A DNA stretch of 64,000 bases from Paenibacillus bouchesdurhonensis (GTDB taxonomy: Bacteria > Bacillota > Bacilli > Paenibacillales > Paenibacillaceae), in contig NZ_LT732548.1 of assembly GCF_900155685.1 (NCBI RefSeq), positions 4,197,492 to 4,261,491 of the forward strand. The letters run 5' to 3'. A program made the position numbers and the translations under genes. Position 1 is the first letter of the stretch; every line of letters begins with the position of its first letter. Under the pieces are notes generated by a model. That model saw only the letters and a program-made list of their open reading frames with translations. It was not told the origin of the DNA and did no database searches. This document shows positions 1-8,286 of the stretch, in pieces.

Positions 1-92
1 TAGCAGTTCCGGCAGCCTTCGCTGACCTTAGTGCAGCCCGTAACCGGGTTCCAAGTAGCGTCAGCCCATTCAATTCCTGTTTTGTCGCTCAT
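1..92 (-). CDS. DUF5131 (phage Gp37/Gp68-type) protein, N-terminal fragment
   Basis: Only the first 30 codons are inside the window; the gene runs off the left edge. The visible residues, with the pattern IEWADATWNPVTGC and a following CRNC, match the conserved N-terminus of the phage Gp37/Gp68 (DUF5131) family, whose function is unsettled. Two in-frame ATGs exist, at 98 and 92. A GAGG box lies 8 bases before the ATG at 92 but only 2 before the one at 98, so 92 is preferred. It directly follows the dUTPase gene in the early operon. Confidence 0.8.
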   Translation of the reverse strand, partial: MSDKTGIEWADATWNPVTGCTKVSEGCRNC

Positions 93-102
93 GTCCATCA
101 CC

Positions 103-855
103 TCAATATCCGCTTGCCTGCCGCTCGTGATTCACGGCGTTTTTCGCGGCGTAAGCTTCGGCGATCTGTTCCCATGTGAATTCAAATCCAATCATTCCAA
201 CCGCCATAAATACAAACCAGGCGTTTCTGAAATAGAATACTTCGGTCGAATAACCTAGATTTTCTTTAATATTCGGTATTTCCTTTTTCTCCATATACCA
301 TTTCGATAGCCAATAAATAACCTCAAGGATAGCACCGCCGATACCGCCGTCTAATCCGTTCTCACGCGCTTCTTCGATCGCTTCCTCATAGAGATAGAGG
401 TGTTCGAGCCAGCCCTTTTGAACGGCTATGCTTAGGAAGAAGTGCAGGCAATCTGCGTATTCTTCGAGCAACTTCTGTGGCTTCTTCTCCGGAAAATGCG
501 GATAGTCTTTGAAGTCTGGAATATACTCTCCGTTTGAAGCGGCATACTCTTTCTTGGTCATGTCCCAGCAATGTTCGCACATATCAGCACCAGCATCTGC
601 TATAAAAGGACTAGGCCGAGTGTAACTGACTTCTTCTCCGCAATAACTACATGTTTCAAGCGGGTACATTAGAGGTTCTTGCCGTGTACTCCAATGCTTG
701 AATCCGCGCCATTCGTTCCCCAGCTCTCCGATCTCCACCTGAAGCGCAAACACCGTATTAGGGAGAAAATCTTGCCCTTCCAGCCCCTTCTCCTTGATAA
801 TCCGGGCATCGAGCTGCTTTTGCATTTCGTACATTTGTTCTAAAGTGATCGTCAT
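103..855 (-). CDS. dUTPase-like, all-alpha NTP pyrophosphatase with zinc-finger insert
   Basis: The 250-residue protein resembles the dimeric all-alpha dUTPase/MazG-like fold of phages, which hydrolyses dUTP to dUMP and keeps uracil out of phage DNA. The N-terminus has a helix with the pattern QVEIGELGNEWRGFKHW, a typical metal-binding ExxE-type segment. A second acidic segment, LLEEYADCLHFF, follows near residue 130. Between them, at about residues 69 to 98, sits an insert with CSYC and CEHC pairs, which looks like a zinc ribbon and is unusual for the family. It lies between the PAPS-reductase-like gene and the DUF5131 gene. Confidence 0.75.
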   Translation of the reverse strand: MTITLEQMYEMQKQLDARIIKEKGLEGQDFLPNTVFALQVEIGELGNEWRGFKHWSTRQEPLMYPLETCSYCGEEVSYTRPSPFIADAGADMCEHCWDMTKKEYAASNGEYIPDFKDYPHFPEKKPQKLLEEYADCLHFFLSIAVQKGWLEHLYLYEEAIEEARENGLDGGIGGAILEVIYWLSKWYMEKKEIPNIKENLGYSTEVFYFRNAWFVFMAVGMIGFEFTWEQIAEAYAAKNAVNHERQASGY

Positions 856-884
856 TTATATCATCCTTTCCACCTAAAATAGAG

Positions 885-1424
885 TTACTCGCAAAGCCCA
901 TACACGCTAGAGCAGGCTGGAATATCATCGAATTCAATGGCTTTAACAAGGTCGTATTGCTTTCCGCCAAAAGTAGTTTTTGACCATTCCACCCACTCTA
1001 AAATTCCGTTTCCAGCTACTTCGTCGTGTTTGAAGAACGATGCAGCTCCCCTTTTTGAAGCCTGGCTGACGATCCTTTCCCATTCAACTACTCGTTGTAT
1101 TTCATCTGGATATCTGCGAGAAATCTCGAACAACTCCTGTTTAGAGCAGTTAATACACGGCATACATCCGACGCGTCCCATACCTTGCTTGTAAAGCGGG
1201 TTTGGTTCTACTCCGTGCTTTTCGTGCATTTCAAACACTTGTTCAACATCCCATTTCAAAATAGGTCGATATATTTCAAAGCCTTCCGGCGTTAGCTCCC
1301 GTTCCGCCAGCTTCGCTCGCGCCGGACTTTCTTGCGCTCTTACTCCTTGCCAACTCACAACGTTATAACCTTCTTCAATCAACGGCAGATACACTTGGTC
1401 GAATATCGGTTCCCTTTTTATCAT
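885..1424 (-). CDS. PAPS reductase-family protein lacking the N-terminal PP-loop
   Basis: This 179-residue protein contains the second half of a phosphoadenosine-phosphosulfate-reductase-like domain: the GVRAQESPARAKL segment, the YRPILKW strand and the cysteine pattern VGCMPCINCSKQEL. Full-length phage relatives are about 100 residues longer and begin with the SGGKDS nucleotide-binding loop, which is absent. Its ATG overlaps the stop of the upstream helicase-methyltransferase as ATGA and has a GAGGAG site 6 bases before it, so it looks translated rather than dead. Relatives act on sulfur transfer or nucleotide activation; without the loop a catalytic role is doubtful. Confidence 0.75.
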   Translation of the reverse strand: MIKREPIFDQVYLPLIEEGYNVVSWQGVRAQESPARAKLAERELTPEGFEIYRPILKWDVEQVFEMHEKHGVEPNPLYKQGMGRVGCMPCINCSKQELFEISRRYPDEIQRVVEWERIVSQASKRGAASFFKHDEVAGNGILEWVEWSKTTFGGKQYDLVKAIEFDDIPACSSVYGLCE

Positions 1425-3928
1425 GCCAACTCCTCGAAATCAAACAGCGTAGGCATATCCGCTTCCATCTCGGCAGCCTGCAGGTAGCCGATTCCATCAC
1501 GGAAATAATCCGTGTTGAGTTCGATCCCGTACCCGCTGCGCCCCATCTTGACTGCCTGCATCGGGACTGTCATCAGACCACCGAAAGGGTCAAGAACAAG
1601 GTCGCCGGGGTTGCTGTATCGGTTAATGATCCGCTTCACGATATCGAGCTGCAGTGGGCAGACGTGCATCTGCTGGCGGCGCTGGCTTTGCGTGGTGTTA
1701 AGCGTCCGCATCCGGTTAATGTCGTCCCATACCTCGAACGTCCAGGATCCGGGAGCGACAACCATAAACGTGGCTGGGAGTTTCCCGTCCTGGTCGAGTT
1801 GCTTAGCCAGTGCCACGTGCTCCTCATAGCTGTACACATTGCCCCTTGAGAATTTTCGGTAAGCGGCCTGCAGCTTGTTCACAGGGATAGAGGCAAGCTC
1901 ATCTTTACTTAGCAGTCGGTCACCTGAACTACGCCAGTAACCATGGGCATCGATCTGCCATTGCGCTCTGGTGTACTCCTCTTTGGTCTTGGTGACTGGT
2001 TTGTCAGCGTAGGCACGACTGGTATCGCTCGGAAGCTTCCGTAATAGCAGAATGTACTCCGGGCAGCCGACGCCCATTTTTGTACCATCCTTGCACTGCT
2101 CCGACCAGCCAAGTCGGTACGTCTGGTTGTTCTCCCGGACCACGTCCGTAACCACCGTGATCATCCCGAAGTATTGAAAGCCGTGCCGTCGGTAATGGTC
2201 AATGCACATTGCATGAAATGGCTCCATCGTTGGCATTCCGGTACCCGTTGCATTCCCGAAGAGTACCCGATCCTTTACGTGAATGGCTGCCACACGACCG
2301 GGCTTCAAGATCCGGAGCAGCTGCGGCGTGAGGTAATCCATCTGCTCGAAAAACCGATCTGTATCCTCGTTATGGCCGAAATCGTTATATGACGGCGTAT
2401 ATTCGTAATGGTTCGAAAACGGAATGGATGTATGAATCAGATCAATGCTGTTTTCCTCCATTTCCGAGGTTTCCAGCACGCAATCATTGTTCACGGCCGT
2501 CCACCGCTCGCCTTGTAACTTCACTCGCTCAACCCCTATCGTGCGGGCTAACTTGTCGATGACCGATGTGCCCGATAACCCATATTTTTTGATAATCTCG
2601 ACCATCTTGCTGACCAGGTAATCATGCTGGCGCCATTTTTCCATCAGTGTCTTGAGTATTTCAGATTCCGATTCCATGTAAATAAAGTGGATCTGGCAAC
2701 GGTGCTGCTGCTGGAACCTGTGAATCCGGTGAACTGCCTGAATTGTGTCGTTAAAGCTATAGTCGATGCCGGCAAAGATGGCGATATGACTTTGCTGCAG
2801 GTTAGCGCCGGAGCCCAATATCTCTGGCTTAGACAGGAGCACGGTATATTTCCGATCCTTCCAGTCCAGCACTCGCTGCTCCTTTTCATCATGCGTCAAG
2901 CTGCCATACACTGAGGCGACGGTGATCCCCTCGGAAGCCAGTGCCCGCTCAATAGCATCCTGTTCGTCGTTGAGGTGGCACCAGATTACAACTTGCTCCG
3001 GAGTGCTCGCTTTGACGATCTCCACAACCCGGGCGACTCGCTGCCCGATACTCTCCCGCTTTTCCCTCGCAGCATCTTTAAGCCCGATTGCCGCATCACG
3101 CAGCAGTAACAATTGTCCGTCCCGTTCGGCTCCAGCCGCGCTGTGATCAACCGGGAGCTCGTGATATTGGATGTCCAGCGGTGGCAGATCATACCCCTCG
3201 TCTGAATATCCAAGATCTGAAGGTTTCGTAATAAACAGCGCCCAAGTCGAAACCCATAGCCAGAACTCATCTTCCTTGTGAGGGTAAATGGTCAGGTTAT
3301 TGGCCTTCGTGCTGTCCCGCTGGAAGAACCGCGTCAGAGCTTGCCCTGTGTCCATTACTTCCAAGAAGCCGGCATAATGGATAAGTTCTTTGTATTTGTT
3401 CGGGCTCGGCGTCGCTGTGCAAACCAGCTTGAATGGCACGCCCTTAAACTTGTCGAGAAATGTCTGGTATGTCTTGCTCCCGTATCCTCTCAGCACGCTT
3501 GCCTCATCAAGCACGGCGGCCGTAAAGTAGGTCGGATCAATGTCGCCATCCCTTACCCGTTCATAATTCGTCAGCAGGATAGAGCCGGGTGCAGCCTCCA
3601 CCTCCGCCATATTCCGTACATACTCCGGTTTTTCCATCCCCAGCAGCTTCACGGCGTCATTTTCAAACTCTAGCTTTACGCCGAGCGGTAGAACAATAAG
3701 CGCCTTGCCGCCTTGATGCTTAACCACTAACCGACTGAACTCTAGTTCCTGAATTGTCTTCCCAAGGCCGAACGCTTCAAACAGCGCCCTGCGCCCGCCG
3801 CGAATTGCCCATACTACTGAATCCCGCTGATGCGGCTTAAGAATTTGATTTATTTCATCCGGAGAGACCGTAAAACCAGTCTCCCTGGCAATCTCGATTT
3901 TTGTTTTAAGGAAGTCGATGTATTGCAT
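1421..3928 (-). CDS. SNF2-type helicase fused to a DNA methyltransferase
   Basis: The 835-residue protein has two parts. Residues 30 to about 470 are an SF2/SNF2-like motor: Walker A EAFGLGKT (51-58), DEAS (141-144), TATPSPN (171-177) and a C-terminal motif with HRIHRFQQ. Residues from about 480 to 835 are an amino-methyltransferase in the permuted order: motif IV first, here TSIPF instead of the usual [DNS]PP[YF], and then motif I DPFGG near residue 780 followed by GYGIELN. It probably modifies phage DNA to evade host restriction while moving along it. AGGAGG lies before the ATG. It is followed by an overlapping PAPS-reductase-like gene and preceded by the cytosine methyltransferase. Confidence 0.85.
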   Translation of the reverse strand: MQYIDFLKTKIEIARETGFTVSPDEINQILKPHQRDSVVWAIRGGRRALFEAFGLGKTIQELEFSRLVVKHQGGKALIVLPLGVKLEFENDAVKLLGMEKPEYVRNMAEVEAAPGSILLTNYERVRDGDIDPTYFTAAVLDEASVLRGYGSKTYQTFLDKFKGVPFKLVCTATPSPNKYKELIHYAGFLEVMDTGQALTRFFQRDSTKANNLTIYPHKEDEFWLWVSTWALFITKPSDLGYSDEGYDLPPLDIQYHELPVDHSAAGAERDGQLLLLRDAAIGLKDAAREKRESIGQRVARVVEIVKASTPEQVVIWCHLNDEQDAIERALASEGITVASVYGSLTHDEKEQRVLDWKDRKYTVLLSKPEILGSGANLQQSHIAIFAGIDYSFNDTIQAVHRIHRFQQQHRCQIHFIYMESESEILKTLMEKWRQHDYLVSKMVEIIKKYGLSGTSVIDKLARTIGVERVKLQGERWTAVNNDCVLETSEMEENSIDLIHTSIPFSNHYEYTPSYNDFGHNEDTDRFFEQMDYLTPQLLRILKPGRVAAIHVKDRVLFGNATGTGMPTMEPFHAMCIDHYRRHGFQYFGMITVVTDVVRENNQTYRLGWSEQCKDGTKMGVGCPEYILLLRKLPSDTSRAYADKPVTKTKEEYTRAQWQIDAHGYWRSSGDRLLSKDELASIPVNKLQAAYRKFSRGNVYSYEEHVALAKQLDQDGKLPATFMVVAPGSWTFEVWDDINRMRTLNTTQSQRRQQMHVCPLQLDIVKRIINRYSNPGDLVLDPFGGLMTVPMQAVKMGRSGYGIELNTDYFRDGIGYLQAAEMEADMPTLFDFEELA

Positions 3929-3939
3929 TGCCTCTCCTC

Positions 3940-5865
3940 CTAATGCACCATCGCAGGTATTGAATCATCCTCGTAAGGCGCCACCCAAACCGTATCCCAC
4001 GACATCGTGAATGTGTCCCTGGCCTCTGCTTGCGCAGCCGCAAGCAGGATCACGTTACCCATTGCTTGAGCTGCATCACAAGGCACGGCATTGCCGATAT
4101 ATTCCCGAGCCTTTGCATCGCTGCACCCTTCCAATTGAAACGGTCGTCCGTCTGGAAGATATCTCGGAAAACTCTGGAGCATGGCGAGCTCGTAGGTCGT
4201 AAGGGGGCGATGCCATGTGCCATCCTCAGCAATCAATATCCATTCCCCTCGATCAGTGTCAGCTGGGATGCGAGGATCAGCAAGGGCTGACGTTCCAGAG
4301 TGGATATCTCCAGCTCCCGTGACCGTTTTCCCCGGTTTGTCCCAACTTTGAACGCCGTATGACCCGGAACGAGGGCTGCAAGATAAGCGAGGATCGCTGA
4401 TGCTGGCCGGGCTATTCATTATGCGACTTGCTCCCCGCACAGTCTTCCCTGTCGCATCCCAATCCTGTACGCCGTAGCTGTCTGGCATGAGGTTGGTATT
4501 AACTCTTGGGTCAGAGACTGATTGTCCCCCACTGCCTAATGAGTCCTCGCCTGTAACTGTGTATGCCTGCTGATCCCAATCCCGAACAGAATAGCCGTTA
4601 CTGCGCCGCTTGCCGTTTCGATCATTCAATCGGGGGTCGGCGATTGCCAAGGCACCACTGCCAAACCTGGTTCCAGTAACGCACGGCGCTGGCTCATCGG
4701 CCCTGACAATCCGATATACTCCCGGATGCCGCCCTGCCCTGTCCTTGAGCCGGGGATCTGAAATCGAGATAGCTCCATTGTTCGGCCCACCTGCCCCCGT
4801 TACTGTTGGTCCTGGCTGATCATCCCGGCAAACTCGATAAATTGCCCCGTGAGTATCCTTCTTAAAGTTCACCCGCGGATCAGACACAGCCGCAGCCCCG
4901 TTGCTTCGGCCTGGCCCGGCCGTTCCCGTAACCGTTCTGCTAGTTTTATCCCAATCCTCGACTGCAAAGGCTCCGCCTCGCGGCTCATGGATAATCCGAT
5001 ACTGCTCGAAGGGTACATTTTGAAGATCGCGCCAGTCTCCTCCGGCTGGAATCAGTGCAAGCCGCACCCATGTTTTCCATTGCAGTTTAGGCAGCCGATG
5101 AAGCGGTCCGCCCGCTTCGGTATCGCCAGGCATTGGTAGCTGTCCGATTACGTCCCCGATACTTCTAAGCGGCTTTTCCTCTGGATAGAAAATGAAGTTT
5201 GGCACCTGATCTTCTTGGCGAGACATTACCAAGAAGCGAAGTCTATCTGCTCCTAAACCACCGATTTTCCCGAGATTATGATCCGCGCGCATGTTAACTG
5301 CGAATCCGTTCTTTTTCAGCATCTTTTCTATCTGCAGCAGCAGAGCTTTTCCACGAGTCCGAATCCGGGGAACGTTCTCTAGTTGAATGATTGCTGGCAG
5401 CCGATCCCCATAGAGCCTGCATGCCTCAAGAACAAGCCAGATACCCCGAACCGTAAGCTGATTTAGTGCCTGATACTTATCCGTTTTAGCCGACTTTTCA
5501 GGCAGCAGCCCGGACAATCCCTTGCATGGTGGAGAAGTGAACAGGAAGAATGGCACTTGCTGTCCCATAGCAACCCACATATCCCAAGGGGTTACTTCCT
5601 TCCATTCGGGCGGCGGTGCTTCGCCGTGCCATGCAATGTACTGCTCGCGGGTAAACAGGTCCATGCAAATAGATGTTTTTTCGCCAGTAATTAAATCGTG
5701 GTTACGACAGGCGACCGGGTCATTATCTACAGAGCCAAGAATTTTGAATCTGTACACCTTGCCGCCGTATTCGACTTCTGATTTCATCAAGCCCTTGGTT
5801 TCCCCACCGATGCCACCAAATAAAATGAATGCCGTCTTGTACTGGACATTCTCTAGAATTTGCAA
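3940..5865 (-). CDS. DNA (cytosine-5) methyltransferase with six tandem repeats in the target-recognition region
   Basis: The 641-residue protein has the C5-methyltransferase motifs: FGGIGGETKG (SAM binding, 16-25), SPPC with the catalytic Cys at 114, ENV (163-165), a motif IX-like LTTYELAMLQSFP (555-567) and GNAVP (591-595). Between motifs VIII and IX, residues 298 to 532 hold six repeats of about 40 residues, each ending in DPR (331, 372, 412, 454, 493, 532) and most carrying a WDxxxxTVTG-like core. Multispecific phage methyltransferases stack target-recognition units of similar size in this place. The start is a TTG behind a GAGGAGGGTG site. It lies in the early operon beside a second methyltransferase. 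Confidence 0.9.
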   Translation of the reverse strand: MQILENVQYKTAFILFGGIGGETKGLMKSEVEYGGKVYRFKILGSVDNDPVACRNHDLITGEKTSICMDLFTREQYIAWHGEAPPPEWKEVTPWDMWVAMGQQVPFFLFTSPPCKGLSGLLPEKSAKTDKYQALNQLTVRGIWLVLEACRLYGDRLPAIIQLENVPRIRTRGKALLLQIEKMLKKNGFAVNMRADHNLGKIGGLGADRLRFLVMSRQEDQVPNFIFYPEEKPLRSIGDVIGQLPMPGDTEAGGPLHRLPKLQWKTWVRLALIPAGGDWRDLQNVPFEQYRIIHEPRGGAFAVEDWDKTSRTVTGTAGPGRSNGAAAVSDPRVNFKKDTHGAIYRVCRDDQPGPTVTGAGGPNNGAISISDPRLKDRAGRHPGVYRIVRADEPAPCVTGTRFGSGALAIADPRLNDRNGKRRSNGYSVRDWDQQAYTVTGEDSLGSGGQSVSDPRVNTNLMPDSYGVQDWDATGKTVRGASRIMNSPASISDPRLSCSPRSGSYGVQSWDKPGKTVTGAGDIHSGTSALADPRIPADTDRGEWILIAEDGTWHRPLTTYELAMLQSFPRYLPDGRPFQLEGCSDAKAREYIGNAVPCDAAQAMGNVILLAAAQAEARDTFTMSWDTVWVAPYEDDSIPAMVH

Positions 5866-5902
5866 AAACGCACCCTCCTCTCAATTCCTCTGGTCATTTC
5901 CG

Positions 5903-6565
5903 TTAAAATAAGAACGGTTGTTCTGCCAAATGGGTATGACTATCCGCCGCCGCAGGCTTCCCCCGGCGTTTGCTCGTTTTCGGTTTTGGTTTCTTAGGTT
6001 TCTTGACCGTGCTTGGATCGATGATGGCCATTATGACCTCTTGCTGATATTTCGGGTAACAGCTCAGCGCTTGGCCGCGCTTTACGTCATATACTGTCTC
6101 GGCGATCCGGGCAAGCACATAGGCGTCTGCGATGTTCTCCGTTCGGGGCTTGACTCCCCAGTGTTCTTCAACAGCAGCTATTACCCGGCGCTTAACCTCT
6201 TTGCTCTCCAACCGCACCTTACTCCCAGGCTCGCCTTCCCACTCTTCGACATTTACAAATTTCTTGAGCTGGTTAGGTGTTGCTGAAATGAATGTGCCCA
6301 CCTTTCGATCTGTCGCCAGCCTAGCCGCCCAGTTGTATCCGGTCGAAACCTTATTTGTATCGAATTTTGCCTCCATCGCAAAACCTTCAATGCAGACATT
6401 ATCATCCGACTTAAGGTGCCGATAGACTTCATTGAGAATCATATTGATTCGAGCCGGTGCGGTATCGCCTTTGCCGACGAACTCAGTCCAGCCGATTAGT
6501 GCGCCATCAGTGCCGATTACGACGAATCCTGTATGAGTCGCAGGATCAATTCCGATGTGCCTCAT
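5903..6565 (-). CDS. RuvC-like Holliday-junction resolvase with C-terminal clamp-binding-like peptide
   Basis: The 220-residue protein has a RuvC/RNase H-type fold pattern: GIDPATHTGF with Asp7, CIEGF with Glu60, and a C-terminal ENIADAYVLA with Asp147. These are the acidic metal-binding positions of RuvC-type resolvases that cut four-way DNA junctions. Residues 188 to 205 form a lysine- and proline-rich linker, and the protein ends in EQPFLF, which matches the Q-x-x-L-F beta-clamp-binding pattern. Its start overlaps the stop of the phage DnaN gene (ATGA), so the two are probably co-translated. A job in resolving recombination or replication intermediates is inferred. Confidence 0.85.
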   Translation of the reverse strand: MRHIGIDPATHTGFVVIGTDGALIGWTEFVGKGDTAPARINMILNEVYRHLKSDDNVCIEGFAMEAKFDTNKVSTGYNWAARLATDRKVGTFISATPNQLKKFVNVEEWEGEPGSKVRLESKEVKRRVIAAVEEHWGVKPRTENIADAYVLARIAETVYDVKRGQALSCYPKYQQEVIMAIIDPSTVKKPKKPKPKTSKRRGKPAAADSHTHLAEQPFLF

Positions 6566-7686
6566 ATCGATATCCTATACGGCAGAATCAGGTACAGATT
6601 TTCGTTACCGTCCACCGGACGAATGATGATTGGACTCATAGCTCCCGTGAATCCTATGAACAGCTGCTGGCTACCGATTACTTTCAGCACGTCGAGCATG
6701 TACTTGGAGTTAAATGCAATCTTGATCGGATCGCCGCTAAATGAATCTGCTTCCAGTTGTTCGATCACTTTCCCGACCCCGGAGGATTTAGACTCTATTC
6801 TTATTGCACCATCCTCGGAAGCCTCGAGCAGGACGATGTTCGTTTTTTCCTCACGAGCCAGTAAGTACGCCCGATCAATCGATTCGTTAAACGCTTTGAC
6901 ATTGACCGTAAGCTCGCTTTTAAAGCTAGTCGGTATAATTTTGGACGTGTCCGGGTAGCTGCCTTCCAGCATGCGGGTGAAGAAATGAACCTGGTCGGTT
7001 TGAAATAGCACATGACCGCTACTGACCGATATCCTGACATCCTCCTTGTCCTGAACGATCTTGGACAACTCGACAAGTGTCTTGGCTGCGATTACGACGT
7101 TCCGAAAATCCGCTTCCTCGTTCGCTCCCGTTTCCACTACGGTGCTCGCCAATCGATGCCGATCAGTTGCCGTAAGTTTCAACCTGCCGTTGTCCAACTC
7201 CCACAACACGCCCGTTAAGATGGGGCTTTGTTCGGCTGTGGATACTGCGAACTCTGCCTCTTTGATTAATCCCTTGATTTCGCCTCCGGGTATGGTTAGC
7301 TTAAGTTCGTCGCTGCTCGCCGGCATAGCCGGGAATTCTTCCGGATCCATACCAACAAGGTTAAGCTTGGTACGGCCGGATTGTATCAGGGTCGCAAAAT
7401 TATCCTGCACCTCTATGTTGACAGTTTCCTTCGGCAGCTTCTTGATGATTTCCACGAAGAACTTCGCGGGGAGCACTACGCTGCCACTCTGTTCAATTGC
7501 TACAGGCTCAACCGGGATAGTCGCCTGTATGGTTGTTTCAACATCGCTCGCTGTGAGCGTAACGCCCTGGTTGGTGACGTCCAGCTTAACCCCGGTCAAG
7601 ATCGGTATGGTCGCCTTATTGTTGACCGCCTTAGATACTTGCAGGATCGCTTCGCTTAAGGCTCGTTTCTGGATTGTGAGTTTCAT
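6562..7686 (-). CDS. dnaN: DNA polymerase III beta sliding clamp (phage copy)
   Basis: The 374-residue protein matches DnaN over its whole length. It begins MKLTIQK, contains the TIPILTGVKLD strand, a FPAMP segment, the SPILTGVLWEL and TATDRHRLA segments of domain 2, and ends with LILPYRIS, close to the usual ILPVR terminus. Sliding clamps encircle DNA and tether polymerases and repair enzymes. Genus members already have a chromosomal dnaN, so this is a phage copy that could divert or replace the host clamp. An AGGAGG site precedes the ATG. It sits among replication genes, and three nearby phage proteins carry clamp-binding-like peptides. Confidence 0.97.
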   Translation of the reverse strand: MKLTIQKRALSEAILQVSKAVNNKATIPILTGVKLDVTNQGVTLTASDVETTIQATIPVEPVAIEQSGSVVLPAKFFVEIIKKLPKETVNIEVQDNFATLIQSGRTKLNLVGMDPEEFPAMPASSDELKLTIPGGEIKGLIKEAEFAVSTAEQSPILTGVLWELDNGRLKLTATDRHRLASTVVETGANEEADFRNVVIAAKTLVELSKIVQDKEDVRISVSSGHVLFQTDQVHFFTRMLEGSYPDTSKIIPTSFKSELTVNVKAFNESIDRAYLLAREEKTNIVLLEASEDGAIRIESKSSGVGKVIEQLEADSFSGDPIKIAFNSKYMLDVLKVIGSQQLFIGFTGAMSPIIIRPVDGNENLYLILPYRISI

Positions 7687-7874
7687 GCCTTCTCAGCCTC
7701 CTTGACTAACTCGATGTCCTCTAGGGAAATGTACATTTCATCGTACTTTTCTGGGCCGATAATCTGCACATTGCCTAGTAGAGTTTCCTCGTCATCCACT
7801 TCTATTTCCTCACCGGGTTCAAGTGTTATATCCAGAAATATATGTTTCACTAGTCTTTTAACTATGGCTTTCAT
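7683..7874 (-). CDS. Small acidic phage protein, unknown function
   Basis: A 63-residue protein of unknown function. The frame is open further upstream to 7925, but an AAAGGAGG site lies 8 bases before the internal ATG at 7874 and nothing comparable lies before 7925, so the shorter start is chosen. The chain begins with a basic stretch (MKAIVKRLVKH) and continues with acidic segments (EPGEEIEVDDEE). It overlaps the dnaN start and follows the 123-residue gene. No recognised domain is seen. Confidence 0.6.
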   Translation of the reverse strand: MKAIVKRLVKHIFLDITLEPGEEIEVDDEETLLGNVQIIGPEKYDEMYISLEDIELVKEAEKA

Positions 7875-7914
7875 GCCCTCATCCTCCTTTGCTGTCTCTT
7901 TGACTTGCGATATC

Positions 7915-8286
7915 TCAATCATCATCTAACCAGGCCGCTGCCGCCGACTGTTTAGGCTCTTCCGGTTTCTCCAATGGCGGAGCTGCTGCGGCTGCAGGGA
8001 CGGCTTCGGGCGGCTTCGAATCGGTTGCCGGACTATCAAACTCCTGAAACTCCTTGCGCCAAATTCGATACTGTTCACGCAAGCCGGGAAATTCCTGTAC
8101 CAGCCGTCCCCGACGGTAGAACTCAATTAAATCGACCGTCCGATCGTAGATTGCCAGTTTCCTAGCCCTCTCCGCTTCCGTCATCCCACTGAGTGGATCG
8201 TCCAGTTCTGCCGCCAGCTTAAACTTGCCTTCCTCGGCGCGCTGATACTCCTCATCGTCCTTTATTACGCGGCTTCGACTGCTCAT
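7915..8286 (-). CDS. Hypothetical early phage protein with Pro/Ala-rich tail
   Basis: This 123-residue protein starts inside the 3' end of the dnaB gene and ends shortly before the next small gene, so it belongs to the replication operon. Residues 1 to about 80 are charged and predicted helical (EAERARKLAIYDRTVDLIEF). Residues 85 to 115 are rich in Pro, Ala and Glu and look unstructured. The end is AAAAWLDDD, an acidic tip loosely like the C-terminal tails of single-stranded-DNA-binding proteins, but no OB-fold is visible. Its function is unknown; a replisome accessory role is only suggested by position. Confidence 0.65.
   Translation of the reverse strand: MSSRSRVIKDDEEYQRAEEGKFKLAAELDDPLSGMTEAERARKLAIYDRTVDLIEFYRRGRLVQEFPGLREQYRIWRKEFQEFDSPATDSKPPEAVPAAAAAPPLEKPEEPKQSAAAAWLDDD

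Noticed and set aside
7061..7705. Plus-strand open frame opposite dnaN
   Set aside because: Antisense shadow; Ser/Thr-rich composition without motifs, and dnaN itself is certain.
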